NCBI GenBank assembly: GCA_964432595.1
Contig: CAYSOF010000009.1
Span: 1 to 64,000 of the forward strand
Length of the DNA: 64,000 nt
Source of the DNA: DASYLJ01 sp964432595
Lineage (GTDB): Bacteria; Desulfobacterota; Binatia; DP-6
Direction of reading: 5' to 3'
A program made the translations under genes and the position numbers. The notes beneath the pieces are model-generated. The model was not told where the DNA came from, did no database searches, and saw only the letters and a list, made by a program, of their open reading frames with translations. How positions within the stretch are numbered: the stretch's first letter is position 1; each line of letters starts with the position of its first letter. This document shows positions 23,743-34,273 of this stretch, piece after piece.

Positions 23743-25247
23743 CGGCGCTCGCCAGCGTCGTCGCGAGCGCGCTGGCGTTCGCGCTCTACGTCCGCGTCGA
23801 GTGGTGGTCGTTCTGGCTCGGCTGGGTCGGCTTCGTGCCCTGGCTGCTCGCCGTGGACCGCGCGCGGAGCGCGTGGGCCGCGGCTGGGGTCGGGATCGGA
23901 ATGGCCGTCGCGTTCGTGCTCGCGGTGTTCGCGTGGTTCGCGACCGCGATGGCGGGCTACACGGGCTGGCCCTGGCCCGCGGCGCTGGCGCTCCTGATCG
24001 TCGCCGCGCCGCTCCTCCAGCCGCAGCTCGTCGCGTGCGCCGTCGCGCGCTGGTGGAGCAGAGGCCTCGGCCCGGCACGCGCCGCGCTCGCCGGCGCCGG
24101 CGTCTACGTGGGCGTCGAGTGGCTGCTGCCGAAGCTCTTCGGCGACACGATCGGGCACGGCTTCCTCGCCGCGCCGTGGATGCGGCAGGCGGCGGACCTG
24201 ACGGGCGCGCCCGGGCTGACGTTCGTGCTGCTGCTGTCGAACGGCCTCCTCGCGGGCGTGCGGCGCGATCGCCGTGCGCCCGCCGTCGCCGTCGCGCTCG
24301 TGGCCGCGGTGCTGCTCGGCTACGGCGCGGTCCGCCTGCGGACGCTGCCCGCGGGCGAGGCGCCGGTTACCGCGGGCCTCGTCCAGGCCGACCTCGTCGA
24401 CTACGAGCGGCTCGCGGCGGAGCGCGGCCGCTTCGAGGCGGTCCGCGAGATCCTGGCCGTCCACCGGACGCTGTCGCAGCAGGCAGGGCCGGTCGACGTC
24501 CTCGTCTGGCCCGAGACGGTCTATCCGACGACGTTCGGCGCGCCGAAGAGCGAGGCCGGCGCCGAGCTCGACGCGGAGGTCGTCGCCATCGTCGCGCAGC
24601 TGGGCGTGCCCCTCGTCTTCGGGGCGTACGACGCCGAGGGCGACGCGGAGTTCAACGCGGCCATGGTCCTGCCGCCGCCGGTGGACGGGCGCGTCGCGTT
24701 CGACGCCTACCGGAAGTCCGTGCTGTTCCCGCTGACCGAGCGGGTGCCGGCGTTCCTCGAGTCGGAGCGCATCCGCGGCCTGATGCCGTGGCTCGGGACG
24801 TGGCAGCCGGGGGCGGGCGCGCGCGTGCTCCCGCTGGCGCTCGGCGACGGCCGTCTGCTCCGCGTGGCGCCGCTCATCTGCTACGACGCCGTCGTCCCGG
24901 CGCTGGCGATCGCCGCCGTCCGCTTGGGCGCCGAAGTGATCGTCACCCTGTCGAACGACGCGTGGTTCGCGTCGGGCGGCGGGCCGCGGCTGCATCTCGT
25001 GGTGTCGGCGTTTCGCAGCATCGAGACCCGACGGCCGCAGCTGCGCGCCACGAACACCGGCATCTCGGCCGTCATCGACGCGACGGGCGAGCTGCGGGCG
25101 GTCGCCGGCACCCACGAGCGGACGGCGCTCGTCGGCGCGGTCGCGCCGCAACGGCACGCGTGGACGCTGATGCTCGCCTGGGGCGACTGGTTCGGGCCCG
25201 TCGCGCTGGCGGTGGGGCTGGCGGCGCTCGTCCGGCGACGGGTGTGA
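23739..25247 (+). CDS. lnt: Apolipoprotein N-acyltransferase
   Basis: Lnt transfers a fatty acyl chain to the N-terminal Cys of lipoproteins in the inner membrane. An N-terminal hydrophobic half with about six to seven helices (from residue 3) is followed by a periplasmic nitrilase-like domain. The catalytic triad is visible: Glu259 in VWPETVYP, Lys326 in YRKSVLFPLTE and Cys381 in PLICYDA. Spacings are close to E. coli E267/K335/C387. The total of 502 aa fits the family. No ATG, GTG or TTG exists near the N-terminus. The best start is CTG 23739, overlapping the upstream stop as CTGA, so coupled initiation at CTG is proposed. Confidence 0.88.
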   Translation: MTALASVVASALAFALYVRVEWWSFWLGWVGFVPWLLAVDRARSAWAAAGVGIGMAVAFVLAVFAWFATAMAGYTGWPWPAALALLIVAAPLLQPQLVACAVARWWSRGLGPARAALAGAGVYVGVEWLLPKLFGDTIGHGFLAAPWMRQAADLTGAPGLTFVLLLSNGLLAGVRRDRRAPAVAVALVAAVLLGYGAVRLRTLPAGEAPVTAGLVQADLVDYERLAAERGRFEAVREILAVHRTLSQQAGPVDVLVWPETVYPTTFGAPKSEAGAELDAEVVAIVAQLGVPLVFGAYDAEGDAEFNAAMVLPPPVDGRVAFDAYRKSVLFPLTERVPAFLESERIRGLMPWLGTWQPGAGARVLPLALGDGRLLRVAPLICYDAVVPALAIAAVRLGAEVIVTLSNDAWFASGGGPRLHLVVSAFRSIETRRPQLRATNTGISAVIDATGELRAVAGTHERTALVGAVAPQRHAWTLMLAWGDWFGPVALAVGLAALVRRRV

Positions 25248-25256
25248 CGTCGGGCC

Positions 25257-25285
25257 TTGCGGCGCCGGGGCGACGCCCGTACCGT
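25257..25285 (+). promoter_or_regulatory. Promoter candidate of the carboxylesterase gene
   Basis: TTGCGG (25257-25262), 17 bp, TACCGT (25280-25285), then 9 bp to the ATG at 25295. No Shine-Dalgarno is present. Confidence 0.4.
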
Positions 25286-25294
25286 GCGCGCTCC

Positions 25295-27126
<1,832 letters not shown>

Positions 27127-27139
<13 letters not shown>

Positions 27140-28191
27140 AGCGCGGCGCCCCGAAGCCCCGATCCCGTCCCGCGACCTACAGCGCCGCGATGCGCATCGC
27201 GCGCATCGTGCACGGCCTGATGAGCCGGCCCTTCGGCTGGAGCTTCGCGTCCATCCAGGAGGAGCTCGGCATCGCCGAGCGGACGCTGCTGCGCTACCTG
27301 CAGGCGGCGCGCCGCGAGCTCGTCGACGCCGACGGACAGCCGATCGTCGAAGTCGTGCGCCATGGCGAGCGCCGGGTGCTGCGGCTGGTGTCCGCGGTGC
27401 GCACGCCGGAGTCGACGGCGTACCAGGCACTGCTCTTCTACTTCGCCGTCAGCGTGATGCAGGTGTTGGACGGCGTGCTGAAGGAGGGCGTCACCGACCT
27501 CTGGGAGCACTTCTATCGGATGCTGCCGCCGGATCAGCAGCGGCGGCTCGCGAACGCCGACCGCAAGTTCTTCTCGGTGTCGTGGCTGCCGAAGGACTAC
27601 CGCGCGTTCGACGATCAGCTCGACACGATCCTCGCGTGCCTCGTCCACCAGCACACGCTGCGCGTCGTCTACGACAGCCCGTGGCGCAACGCGCCCGACG
27701 CCGAGCCGCAGGACTTCGACCCGTACACGCTCGCGATGTACCGCGGCGGCCTCTACCTGATCGGCCGCAGCCACAAGCATCGTCGCATCGTCTTCCTGGC
27801 CGTCGAGCGCATGCGCACCGTGACGAAGCTGCCGCAGCGCTTCGACTATCCGGCACGATACTCGCCCGAGCGCTACACCGAGGGGACGTTCGGCATCGTC
27901 GATGGGCCGGAGACGCCCGTCACCCTCCGCATCCACGACGAGGAGGGGGCGGCGCTGCTTCGCGCGCGCCGGCTGCACCCGACGCAGGCGTTCCGCACCC
28001 AGTCCGACGGCTCGACGCTCCTCACGATGACCGTGCGCGGGACGGCCGAGCTGGAGAACTGGGTGCTCAGCCTGGGTCCGCATGTCGAGGTGCTGGAGCC
28101 GCCGGAGCTTCGCGCGCGGGTCGGGGCGGCGCTGCGGGCGGCCGCGGACCAGTATTCGCCAGCGGCTGACACACGGGACGATGTAGGATAG
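27127..28191 (+). CDS. WYL-domain transcriptional regulator
   Basis: A 354-aa helix-turn-helix/WYL regulator from GTG 27127, overlapping the esterase end by 13 bp. An internal ATG at 27190 is the alternative. The N-terminal HTH reads AMRIARIVHGLMSRPFGW then EELGIAERTLLRYLQAARRE. The WYL core is DTILACLVHQHTLRVVYDSPW followed by FDPYTLAMYRGGLYLIGRS, and a C-terminal extension (WYL C-domain) follows. Such proteins sense ligands or nucleic acid ends and regulate neighbouring genes. Given the overlap it may control the esterase, but this is inference. Confidence 0.85.
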
Positions 28192-28217
28192 GCCAGAACG
28201 GTTGGAGGTCGAACACA

Positions 28218-28601
28218 TTGATCGAGAACGAGAGCCAGACGAGCGAGCCGCAGCCGGAGGGCATCACCGAGGGCACCCGTGACCGGGGCCTGGACCTGTT
28301 CCTCGAGCACTGGCCGCGGATCGCCGCCACCGCCTGGGGCGGCTACGTCGCGCACGGGCGCGGCGCCGTGCTGATGCGGCGGAAGGCGCCGGCGGCGCCC
28401 ACCTTCGAGTATCAGGCGGGCGCGCCCTGCGACTGCCATGACGATCTGGTGAACGGCTACGACCCGGACCGCGAGGCCGTCGTCGCCGTCGTGAAGGGCC
28501 GCGGCCGCGTGGTGTGGATCGCCACGCTCGGCGGCGTCCCGTCGCCGAAGGACGCGTGGGAACGCGTGTCGGCCGAGGAGATGCGCGCGACGGTCCAGTA
28601 G
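28218..28601 (+). CDS. Hypothetical protein, 127 aa
   Basis: It starts at TTG 28218 behind a GGAGG Shine-Dalgarno with 9-bp spacing. No ATG is available. The soluble protein has LDLFLEHWPRIAATAWGGYVAHGRGAVLM, a Cys pair (CDC) and VVAVVKGRGRVVWIATLGG. It is probably cytoplasmic, and I recognise no domain. It lies 26 bp after the WYL regulator and just before dispersed repeat copy B. Confidence 0.55.
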   Translation: MIENESQTSEPQPEGITEGTRDRGLDLFLEHWPRIAATAWGGYVAHGRGAVLMRRKAPAAPTFEYQAGAPCDCHDDLVNGYDPDREAVVAVVKGRGRVVWIATLGGVPSPKDAWERVSAEEMRATVQ

Positions 28602-28603
28602 TC

Positions 28604-28712
28604 GACCCAAGACCATGTCTTGGGTCGGAAAAGGAACGCGACTGATGAAGCGACCATCTTCGATCGACCTGCATGCCGCGGCCGGCGAAGCCGGCGCGGC
28701 ACACTGCTCCGA
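28604..28712. repeat. Dispersed intergenic repeat, copy B
   Basis: This 109-bp element begins with the near-perfect palindrome GACCCAAGACCATGTCTTGG (28604-28626 in full), has a 46-bp unrelated middle (28627-28672), and ends with ATGCCGCGGCCGGCGAAGCC... to CTGCTCCGA (28673-28712), including the stem-loop GCCGGCGAAGCCGGC. It is the inverted counterpart of copy A at 8752-8862. It occupies almost the whole gap between two plus-strand genes. Confidence 0.75.
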
Positions 28713-28736
28713 GCGTCGTCGCGACCGGGCGGCGTC

Positions 28737-29093
28737 ATGATCGTCGTCACCAATCGTATCCCCGTGGCCAAGGGCCACGAGATCGACTTCGAGGATCGGT
28801 TTCGGAAGCGCGTCCACCTCGTCGACCGGGCGCCGGGATTCGTCCGCAACGAGGTGCACCGCCCGCGTCCCGTGCGCTTCGATCACGAGCAGGGTGGCTT
28901 CGTGCCCGATCCGGAGGGGCAGGGCTTCTACGAGGTGAAGACGTGGTGGCGCACGTTCGACGACTTCGTCGCCTGGACGAAGAGCCCCGCGTTCGCCGAG
29001 GCGCACTCGAGCCGGCCGCCGAAGGAGATGTTCGCGGGGCCGAACGTGCTCGAGGTCCACGAGATCCTGACGAGCACGGATCTCGACGTCTGA
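28737..29093 (+). CDS. Antibiotic-biosynthesis-monooxygenase (ABM) family protein
   Basis: A 118-aa dimeric alpha+beta barrel protein from ATG 28737. The pattern MIVVTNRIPVAKGHEIDFEDRF, then APGFVRNEVHRP and FYEVKTWWRTFDDFVAWTKSPAF is typical of ABM/HmoA-like small monooxygenases. Those either oxidise a small substrate without cofactor or degrade haem. The conserved Trp/Phe region (WWRTFDDFVAW) and C-terminal EVHEIL are present. The stop is 1 bp from the stop of the convergent dioxygenase gene (TGAGTCA), so the two transcripts must overlap. Confidence 0.75.
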   Translation: MIVVTNRIPVAKGHEIDFEDRFRKRVHLVDRAPGFVRNEVHRPRPVRFDHEQGGFVPDPEGQGFYEVKTWWRTFDDFVAWTKSPAFAEAHSSRPPKEMFAGPNVLEVHEILTSTDLDV

Positions 29094-29094
29094 G

Positions 29095-29880
29095 TCAGTC
29101 GAACGGATTGCCGAGGTTGAACTGCCGGCCGCGCGCCGCGTAGTCGACGCCCGGCTCGCGCTCGTACTCGGGCGGGAAGCACTCGCGCTTGCGCGCGTAG
29201 TACGCGGCGCGGTGATCGCCCGCCGACGCCGGGTTGAACGTCAGGTAGTACGACCGCCGCGGACCGCCGGAGCGGTTCGGCCCCGAGCGGTGCGGCACCC
29301 AGGCGTCGAAGACGATGACGTCGCCCGGCTCGGCCAGCAGCGGCTCGATCTCCCAGCGTTCCATGACGCCGTCGCGGAGCGTCCCGTCGGGGTTCTGCGG
29401 CAACGTCTCGTGCGTCGCCTCCCAGCGCGACATCTCGAGGCAGCCGTTGTCGCGCGTGAACGCGTCGACCGGCACCATCAACGTCAGGTGGTGCTCGACG
29501 CCGAAGTCGACGTACGCCGGGGCGTCCTGGTGCGGGGCGAAGCCGGCGCCGCCCGGCATCTTGAAGTTGATCTTGTCCTTGAAGAGGACGACGGGCTCGC
29601 CGGCGCAGTCGGCGAGCAGCTCGCGGACGCGGGCGCCCGCCACGAGCTCGGCGAGCGCGTCGTGATACGGCACGAAGTTCTCGATGCGCGCGAGCAGCTT
29701 CGCCGACGGGTCGTCCTTGCGGCGCTCGTAGTAGCGCATCCAGCGGCCGGGCGTCTCGGGCCACGACGCCAGCTCGTCGGTGAAGCGCAGGAGGTCGCGG
29801 GTGTCGCCTGCGCCGAGGAACTTCGGCACGACGACGTAGCCGTGCCGTGCGAATCGTTTCCTGGCGGCTTCGTCGAGCAT
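29095..29880 (-). CDS. Phytanoyl-CoA dioxygenase (PhyH) family protein
   Basis: A non-haem Fe(II)/2-oxoglutarate dioxygenase of 261 aa from ATG 29880. An in-frame ATG at 29910 would add 10 residues. A CTACCT -10-like box 6 bp before 29880 favours the shorter form. The iron facial triad is visible as HQDAPAY (His and Asp) and VPHRSGPNRS (distal His), with a downstream Arg for 2-oxoglutarate. N-terminal RHGYVVVPKFL is typical. It probably hydroxylates a lipid or small natural-product substrate. It is divergent from the di-iron protein gene at 29969. Confidence 0.85.
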   Translation of the reverse strand: MLDEAARKRFARHGYVVVPKFLGAGDTRDLLRFTDELASWPETPGRWMRYYERRKDDPSAKLLARIENFVPYHDALAELVAGARVRELLADCAGEPVVLFKDKINFKMPGGAGFAPHQDAPAYVDFGVEHHLTLMVPVDAFTRDNGCLEMSRWEATHETLPQNPDGTLRDGVMERWEIEPLLAEPGDVIVFDAWVPHRSGPNRSGGPRRSYYLTFNPASAGDHRAAYYARKRECFPPEYEREPGVDYAARGRQFNLGNPFD

Positions 29881-29968
29881 GCGCCGAGGTAGCACGCGGG
29901 ATCGCGGCATGCGAGGCGTTGACGCGGGCGCGGCGTGGCGCGATAGGTCGCCCCGGAGGACTCTCGCG

Positions 29969-30814
29969 ATGGCGACCTCGTCGAACTTCGGCGGCGGCGT
30001 GCCCGCCTACCGCGCGTTCCTGCTCCGCAGGGAAGGGGAGGCCGATCCCCTGCGCTGTCAGCTCGCGCGCCGCGAGCGTTTCTTCGCGGAATTCGAGGCG
30101 CATCGCCCGCGGGCACGCTGGGTCGCGGATCGCGAGACGTTCCTTCGCAATCTGCGCGCCCGGACGCCGGAGCCCGACCTCGATCGACGCATGCTCTGGC
30201 TGCTGGCGACCGCCAAGCTGAACCAGTCGGAGCGGTTCGGCGTCGGCCTGGGCGAGGTCTACGGGAAGGATCACGACAAGTTCGAGACCGAGCCCGAACG
30301 GCTCTACGTCCAGCTGCAGGAGCACTATCACTCGCGCATCCTGGCCGACGTCGTCTCGATGTTCGGGATGCCGTTCCCGACGCTGCCGCCGCGCTTCGCG
30401 ATGCGCGCGACGATCCGCCTCTTCGTCGCGCTGCCCCACGAGTGGACGCTTCCGCTCGTCGGCGCGTCCGAGGTCGTGGGCTGCATCCTGTTCCGCGCCC
30501 TGCGCGACGAGGGCGTGCGCCTGTTCGCCGACGATCCACCCGTCGCCGAACGGATCGCCCGGTTGTACGACGAGATCCTCGCCGACGAAGTCGGCCACGT
30601 CGGCTTCATCGCCGCCAAGCTCTCACCGCGCTGGCGGGCACTGACGCGGTTCCTCGCGCGGCAGATCGCCTGGCGGAGCATCGTCGGCAGCGCCCCGGAG
30701 ATCGTCACCCTGGTGGGGGTCGCCGAGCTGCGCCGCCTGCTGCTGCAACGCTTCGACGTCGAGCGCGAGGTCGGCTCGTTCGGCGATCGCGCGTACGCGG
30801 CGGCCGCCCTGTAG
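29969..30814 (+). CDS. Ferritin-like di-iron protein, possible oxygenase
   Basis: The 281-aa product starts at ATG 29969 with GGAGGA 8 bp upstream. It is helical and carries two ExxH motifs: EHYH (Glu118, His121) and EVGH (Glu207, His210), plus further acidic residues, the pattern of ferritin-like di-iron enzymes. WLLATAKLNQSERFGVGLGEVYGKDHDKF may supply another helix ligand. No signal peptide is seen. It sits between an Fe(II) dioxygenase and a sugar/cation symporter. An oxygenase or desaturase role is inferred, and no close named family is recognised. Confidence 0.65.
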   Translation: MATSSNFGGGVPAYRAFLLRREGEADPLRCQLARRERFFAEFEAHRPRARWVADRETFLRNLRARTPEPDLDRRMLWLLATAKLNQSERFGVGLGEVYGKDHDKFETEPERLYVQLQEHYHSRILADVVSMFGMPFPTLPPRFAMRATIRLFVALPHEWTLPLVGASEVVGCILFRALRDEGVRLFADDPPVAERIARLYDEILADEVGHVGFIAAKLSPRWRALTRFLARQIAWRSIVGSAPEIVTLVGVAELRRLLLQRFDVEREVGSFGDRAYAAAAL

Positions 30815-30817
30815 CGC

Positions 30818-30846
30818 TTGCCCGCGTGCGCCGCCCCGCGTAGGGT
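30818..30846 (+). promoter_or_regulatory. Promoter candidate of the GPH-family symporter
   Basis: TTGCCC (30818-30823), 17 bp, TAGGGT (30841-30846), then 11 bp to the ATG at 30858. The -35 box starts immediately after the upstream stop codon. Confidence 0.4.
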
Positions 30847-30857
30847 TCGCCCCCGCC

Positions 30858-32282
30858 ATGGGGGGCTCGCGTCCGTCGGTCGCCACGAAGGTCTTCTATG
30901 GGCTCGGCGCCGTCGCGTTCGGCGTGAAGGACAACGGCTTCTCGTTCTTCCTGCTGCTCTACTACAACCAGGTGCTCGGGCTGCCCGAGGCCTGGGTCGG
31001 CTTCGGCATCATGTTCGCGCTCGTGCTCGACGCGTTCGCCGATCCCGTCGTCGGCCACTTCTCCGACCACCTGCGCTCGCGCTGGGGACGGCGCCATCCG
31101 TTCATGTACGCGGCGGCGATCCCCGTCGCCGTCTCGTACTACTTCCTGTGGGACCCGCCGGCCGGTCTCTCCCACGGCGGGCTGCTCGCGTACTTCATCG
31201 TCGTCTCGATCTTCGTGCGCCTGTTCCTGACGCTGTACGAGATCCCCAGCACCGCGCTCGCCGCGGAGCTCAGCGACCACTACGACGAGCGCACCTCGAT
31301 CTTCGGCTGGCGCTTCTTCTTCGGCTGGTGGGGCGGGCTCAGCATCGCGGTGCTGGCCTACGCCGTCTTCCTGCAGCCCGACGCGACGCACCCCGTCGGC
31401 GTGCTGAATCCCGACGGCTATCGACGCTATGGCTTCGCGGCGTCGCTGATCATGTTCGCGGCGATCATGGTCTCGTCGATCGGCACGCATTCGCGCATTC
31501 CGCATCTCCGCAAGCCGCCGTCGACGGGACATCTCGGCGTCCGCGGCGCGCTCCGTGAGATGGCGGAGACGCTGTCGAACCGGTCGTTCCTGATGCTCTT
31601 CGGCGCCGGCATCTTCGGCGCCATGGCGGCCGGCCTCGTCGCGGCGCTTGGCATCTACTTCAACACGTACTTCTGGGAGCTGTCGTCGGACCAGATCTCG
31701 TGGCTGGCGCTGGCGAACTTCGTCTCGGCCGCCGTGGCGTTCGGCCTGACGCCGGTCGTCTCGCGCCAGCTCGGCAAGCGGCACGCGGCCATCGCGGTGT
31801 CGGCCGCCGGCATGCTGCTGCTGCCGCTGCCGATCGTGCTCCGGCTGTTCGGGGTCTTCCCGGCGAACGGCTCGCCGGCGCTGCTGCCGACGCTGCTCCT
31901 CACCAACACGGTCGCCGTCACGCTGATCATCATGTCGGGCATCCTGATCGCGTCGATGGTGGCGGACATCGTCGAGGACAGCGAGGTGCAGACGGGGCGC
32001 CGCTCCGAGGGCCTCTTCTTCGCCGCCAACAGCTTCGTGCAGAAGTCCGTCTCGGGGGTCGGCATCTTCACGTCGACGCTCCTGCTGCGCGCGATCGGCT
32101 TCCCGAGCGACGCCCGTCCGGGGACCGTCGATCCGGCGGTCGTGCGGTCGCTCGGCCTCGTCTTCACGCCGACGGTGATCGTGCTGCTCCTGATCGCGCT
32201 CGGGTTCCTCGCGTCGTACCGGATCAGTCGGGAGCGCCACGAGGAGAACCTCGCGACGCTCGGCCGTCGCGCCGCCGAGTAG
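30858..32282 (+). CDS. MFS transporter, GPH (MelB-like) cation symporter family
   Basis: A 474-aa transporter with about twelve hydrophobic segments. The start ATKVFYGLGAVAFGVKDNGFSFFLLLYYNQVLGL and the loop DAFADPVVGHFSD followed by RWGRRHPFMY are signatures of the glycoside-pentoside-hexuronide:cation symporter group. The cation-site acidic residues in helix 2 (LDAFADP) are kept. It probably takes up a sugar or organic solute with H+ or Na+. No glycosidase gene lies nearby, so the substrate is unknown. It has its own leaderless-type promoter. Confidence 0.88.
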   Translation: MGGSRPSVATKVFYGLGAVAFGVKDNGFSFFLLLYYNQVLGLPEAWVGFGIMFALVLDAFADPVVGHFSDHLRSRWGRRHPFMYAAAIPVAVSYYFLWDPPAGLSHGGLLAYFIVVSIFVRLFLTLYEIPSTALAAELSDHYDERTSIFGWRFFFGWWGGLSIAVLAYAVFLQPDATHPVGVLNPDGYRRYGFAASLIMFAAIMVSSIGTHSRIPHLRKPPSTGHLGVRGALREMAETLSNRSFLMLFGAGIFGAMAAGLVAALGIYFNTYFWELSSDQISWLALANFVSAAVAFGLTPVVSRQLGKRHAAIAVSAAGMLLLPLPIVLRLFGVFPANGSPALLPTLLLTNTVAVTLIIMSGILIASMVADIVEDSEVQTGRRSEGLFFAANSFVQKSVSGVGIFTSTLLLRAIGFPSDARPGTVDPAVVRSLGLVFTPTVIVLLLIALGFLASYRISRERHEENLATLGRRAAE

Positions 32283-32287
32283 CGCGC

Positions 32288-32317
32288 TTGCCCGCCGCCG
32301 GTCCGCCGCCGTACAGA
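32288..32317 (+). promoter_or_regulatory. Promoter candidate of the SnoaL-like gene
   Basis: TTGCCC (32288-32293), 18 bp, TACAGA (32312-32317), then only 6 bp to the ATG at 32324. The sequence after the upstream stop (GCGCTTGCCCGC) resembles that before the symporter gene. Confidence 0.4.
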
Positions 32318-32323
32318 GGCCCA

Positions 32324-32758
32324 ATGGCCGACGAGCCCTCCCTCCGTGCACGGCGCGACGCGGTGATCCGCGAGCACATGGAGTCCGAGAACCGCCTCGA
32401 CTTCGAGGCGACGCTGCGGACGTTCCGGCATCCGCGCTACGAGCTCGTCGCGACGGGACAGGTCTTCGACGGCGCCGACGAGGTGCGCGGCTACTACGCG
32501 ACGTCGCGTGCCGCGTTCCCCGACCAGCGCAACGAGATCCACACGCTGCGCCACGCCGACGACGCGGTCGTCGTCGAGTTCGACCTGCTCGGGACGCATG
32601 GCGGTCCGTTCATGGGCGTGCCGGCGACGGGGCGCACGTTCCGCTGCCGCATGGTCGCGCTGTTCGAGTTCGACGGCGACCGCATCGTCTGCGAGCGGGT
32701 CTACTTCGACGGCGCGACGATCCTGCGCCAGCTCGGGCTGATGCCCGGCGCCGCCTGA
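32324..32758 (+). CDS. SnoaL-like (NTF2-fold) ester cyclase family protein
   Basis: A 144-aa NTF2-fold protein. It begins MADEPSLRARRDAVIREHMESENRLDFEATLRTF and continues with YELVATGQVFDGADEVRGYYATSRAAFPD, DAVVVEFDLLGTHGGPFMGVPATGRTF and DRIVCERVYFDGATILRQLGL. This order is typical of SnoaL-type ester cyclases/polyketide cyclases and related hydrolases. It probably handles a small hydrophobic substrate in the cytoplasm. Seven bp separate its stop from the PrsW-like gene. Confidence 0.8.
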   Translation: MADEPSLRARRDAVIREHMESENRLDFEATLRTFRHPRYELVATGQVFDGADEVRGYYATSRAAFPDQRNEIHTLRHADDAVVVEFDLLGTHGGPFMGVPATGRTFRCRMVALFEFDGDRIVCERVYFDGATILRQLGLMPGAA

Positions 32759-32764
32759 GCGCGC

Positions 32765-33574
32765 GTGCCGCGCGCCGCCGCGCCCCTGGCCGTGGGGTTT
32801 CTCGGCCTCGCGCTCGGGCACGCGGCGTGGCTGCATCCCGGCATCATCGTCGCCGGAGCGGCGGGGCCGGCGCTGCTCTTCGCGCTGCCGCTCGTCGTGC
32901 TCGGCTGGCGGATGGGCGAGCCGGCGGTGCTGCTCGCGATGGCGTTCCTCTGGGGCGCGGTCGTCGCGACCGAGCTGTCGGCGCTGGTCAACGACGCGCT
33001 CCTCACGTGGCGCGTGACGGCGGCGCTGGCGCCGCTCGTGCTCGGGCCCGTCGTCGAGGAAGTGGCGAAGGCCATGGGCCTCGCGTTCGTCGGCTGGGCG
33101 CGGCCCGCCGCGCTCGCGACCGTCCGGCGCGGCATCGTCTACGGCGCGCTGATCGGCCTGGGCTTCGTGCTGACGGAGAACCTGAGCTATCTGATGCTCG
33201 CGGTGCTCGGCGGCGGCACGCCGGGCCTCGAGCGAGCGGTCTGGACGCGCGGCGTCCTCGCGGGTTTCCACCACGCCGTCTTCACGGCCGCCGTCGGCGC
33301 GGGTATCGGGATGGGCCGCGCGACGGCCGCGGTGATCGGGTTGTTGGCAGCAGTCGCGCAGCACGTCGTGTGGAACGTCGTCGCCGCGCCGCAGATCACC
33401 GCGCTGCTGTGCAACGCGCCGTCGCCGGGCGGGGCCTGCGCGGCCGAGCCTGCGGCGTTCGCGCTCTACGGGTGGATCCCGCTCGTCGTGCTCGCGTGCG
33501 TCGGGCCGGGCGTCGCGGTGCTGGGGCTCCTCGCGGCGGGCTGGTTTCCTGCTCGCCCGCGACCCGCCGTGTGA
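32765..33574 (+). CDS. PrsW-family intramembrane metalloprotease
   Basis: A 269-aa polytopic membrane protein. It has the three PrsW motifs: EExxK (Glu98-Glu99-x-x-Lys102 in VVEEVAKAMGL), GLGFVLTENLSYL, and a His motif HHAVFTAAVGAGIGMG, with a further QHVVWNV. In Bacillus PrsW performs site-1 cleavage of an anti-sigma factor. Here no anti-sigma gene is adjacent. The start is GTG 32765, 6 bp after the SnoaL-like gene, so it is an operon partner. It is convergent with the TetR gene, with the stops 3 bp apart. Confidence 0.8.
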   Translation: MPRAAAPLAVGFLGLALGHAAWLHPGIIVAGAAGPALLFALPLVVLGWRMGEPAVLLAMAFLWGAVVATELSALVNDALLTWRVTAALAPLVLGPVVEEVAKAMGLAFVGWARPAALATVRRGIVYGALIGLGFVLTENLSYLMLAVLGGGTPGLERAVWTRGVLAGFHHAVFTAAVGAGIGMGRATAAVIGLLAAVAQHVVWNVVAAPQITALLCNAPSPGGACAAEPAAFALYGWIPLVVLACVGPGVAVLGLLAAGWFPARPRPAV

Positions 33575-33577
33575 CGG

Positions 33578-34273
33578 CTACCGCGGTGTCAGCATGCCCG
33601 ACAGGAGCAGGTCCACGACGCCTTCCGCGTAGGCGCGCACGCCGCGCGGCGTGCGGCGGTCGATCGCCGACCCGAACGCGCGCGAGAAGCGGTCCGTCAG
33701 CGCGGTGAGCCCGACCACGCCGCCGGCGCCGTGCGTCAGCAGGAAATGGAACGTCGCCGGCGCCACGTCACGCACGCGGCCCTGCCGATGGAGCCGGCGG
33801 AGCACGCCGGTGACGAGCCAGCTGGCCGGCGCGATGTGGCGCTCGAACAGATGATCGAGCCGTGGTCCGGGCGCCGCCGACTCCTGGTTCATGATCTTGA
33901 GCAGCGACGGCCGTGACGCGGACACCTCGAGGAAGCGGACGAGCACCGCGCGCAGCCGCGCGAGGTCGTCGTCGGCGGCGGTCGACAGGGCGTCGCCGAG
34001 CTCGAAGGCGAGGGCCGCGAAGCCGCGATCGACGGCGGCGTACCAGAGCGCCTCCTTCGATCGATAGCGCTGGTGCACCAGGTTGTGGCTGACGCCCAGG
34101 CGGCGGCAGAGGTCGCGCACGGACGTCCCCCCGTACCCGTGCTCCGCGAACGCGTCGAGGGCCGCGTCGAGGACGCGATCGTACTCGACGACGTGCGCCG
34201 TCCCGCGCGCCGGCCGACCGCGTCCGCGAGGTTTCGCATTGACAGGCAGCGGGTGTCTGGACGATATGGGCAC
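33578..34273 (-). CDS. TetR family transcriptional regulator
   Basis: A 231-aa regulator. The N-terminal HTH reads RVLDAALDAFAEHGYGGTSVRDLCRRLGVSHNLVHQRYRSKEALWYAAV, and the C-terminal ligand domain is unassigned. GTG 34273 is the only possible start, because an in-frame TGA lies two codons upstream and no other start codon precedes the HTH. It directly abuts the GTG of the divergent cytochrome gene within the palindrome CACGTG, so neither mRNA has room for a Shine-Dalgarno. Control of the cytochrome gene (and its own) is likely. Confidence 0.88.
   Translation of the reverse strand: MPISSRHPLPVNAKPRGRGRPARGTAHVVEYDRVLDAALDAFAEHGYGGTSVRDLCRRLGVSHNLVHQRYRSKEALWYAAVDRGFAALAFELGDALSTAADDDLARLRAVLVRFLEVSASRPSLLKIMNQESAAPGPRLDHLFERHIAPASWLVTGVLRRLHRQGRVRDVAPATFHFLLTHGAGGVVGLTALTDRFSRAFGSAIDRRTPRGVRAYAEGVVDLLLSGMLTPR
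34239..34267 (+). promoter_or_regulatory. Promoter of the di-haem cytochrome gene, inside the tetR start region
   Basis: TTGACA (34239-34244, perfect -35), 17 bp, CGATAT (34262-34267), then 6 bp to GTG 34274. A gapped inverted repeat ATTGACA ... TGTCAAT spans 34238-34281 and covers both start codons, so it could be the TetR operator. The promoter lies inside the first codons of tetR. Confidence 0.55.

Noticed and set aside
29883..29910. ATG at 29910 as the start of the PhyH-like gene
   Set aside because: The added residues (MPRSRVLPRR) are not family-like, and a -10-like box lies between 29910 and the preferred ATG 29880. It remains possible.
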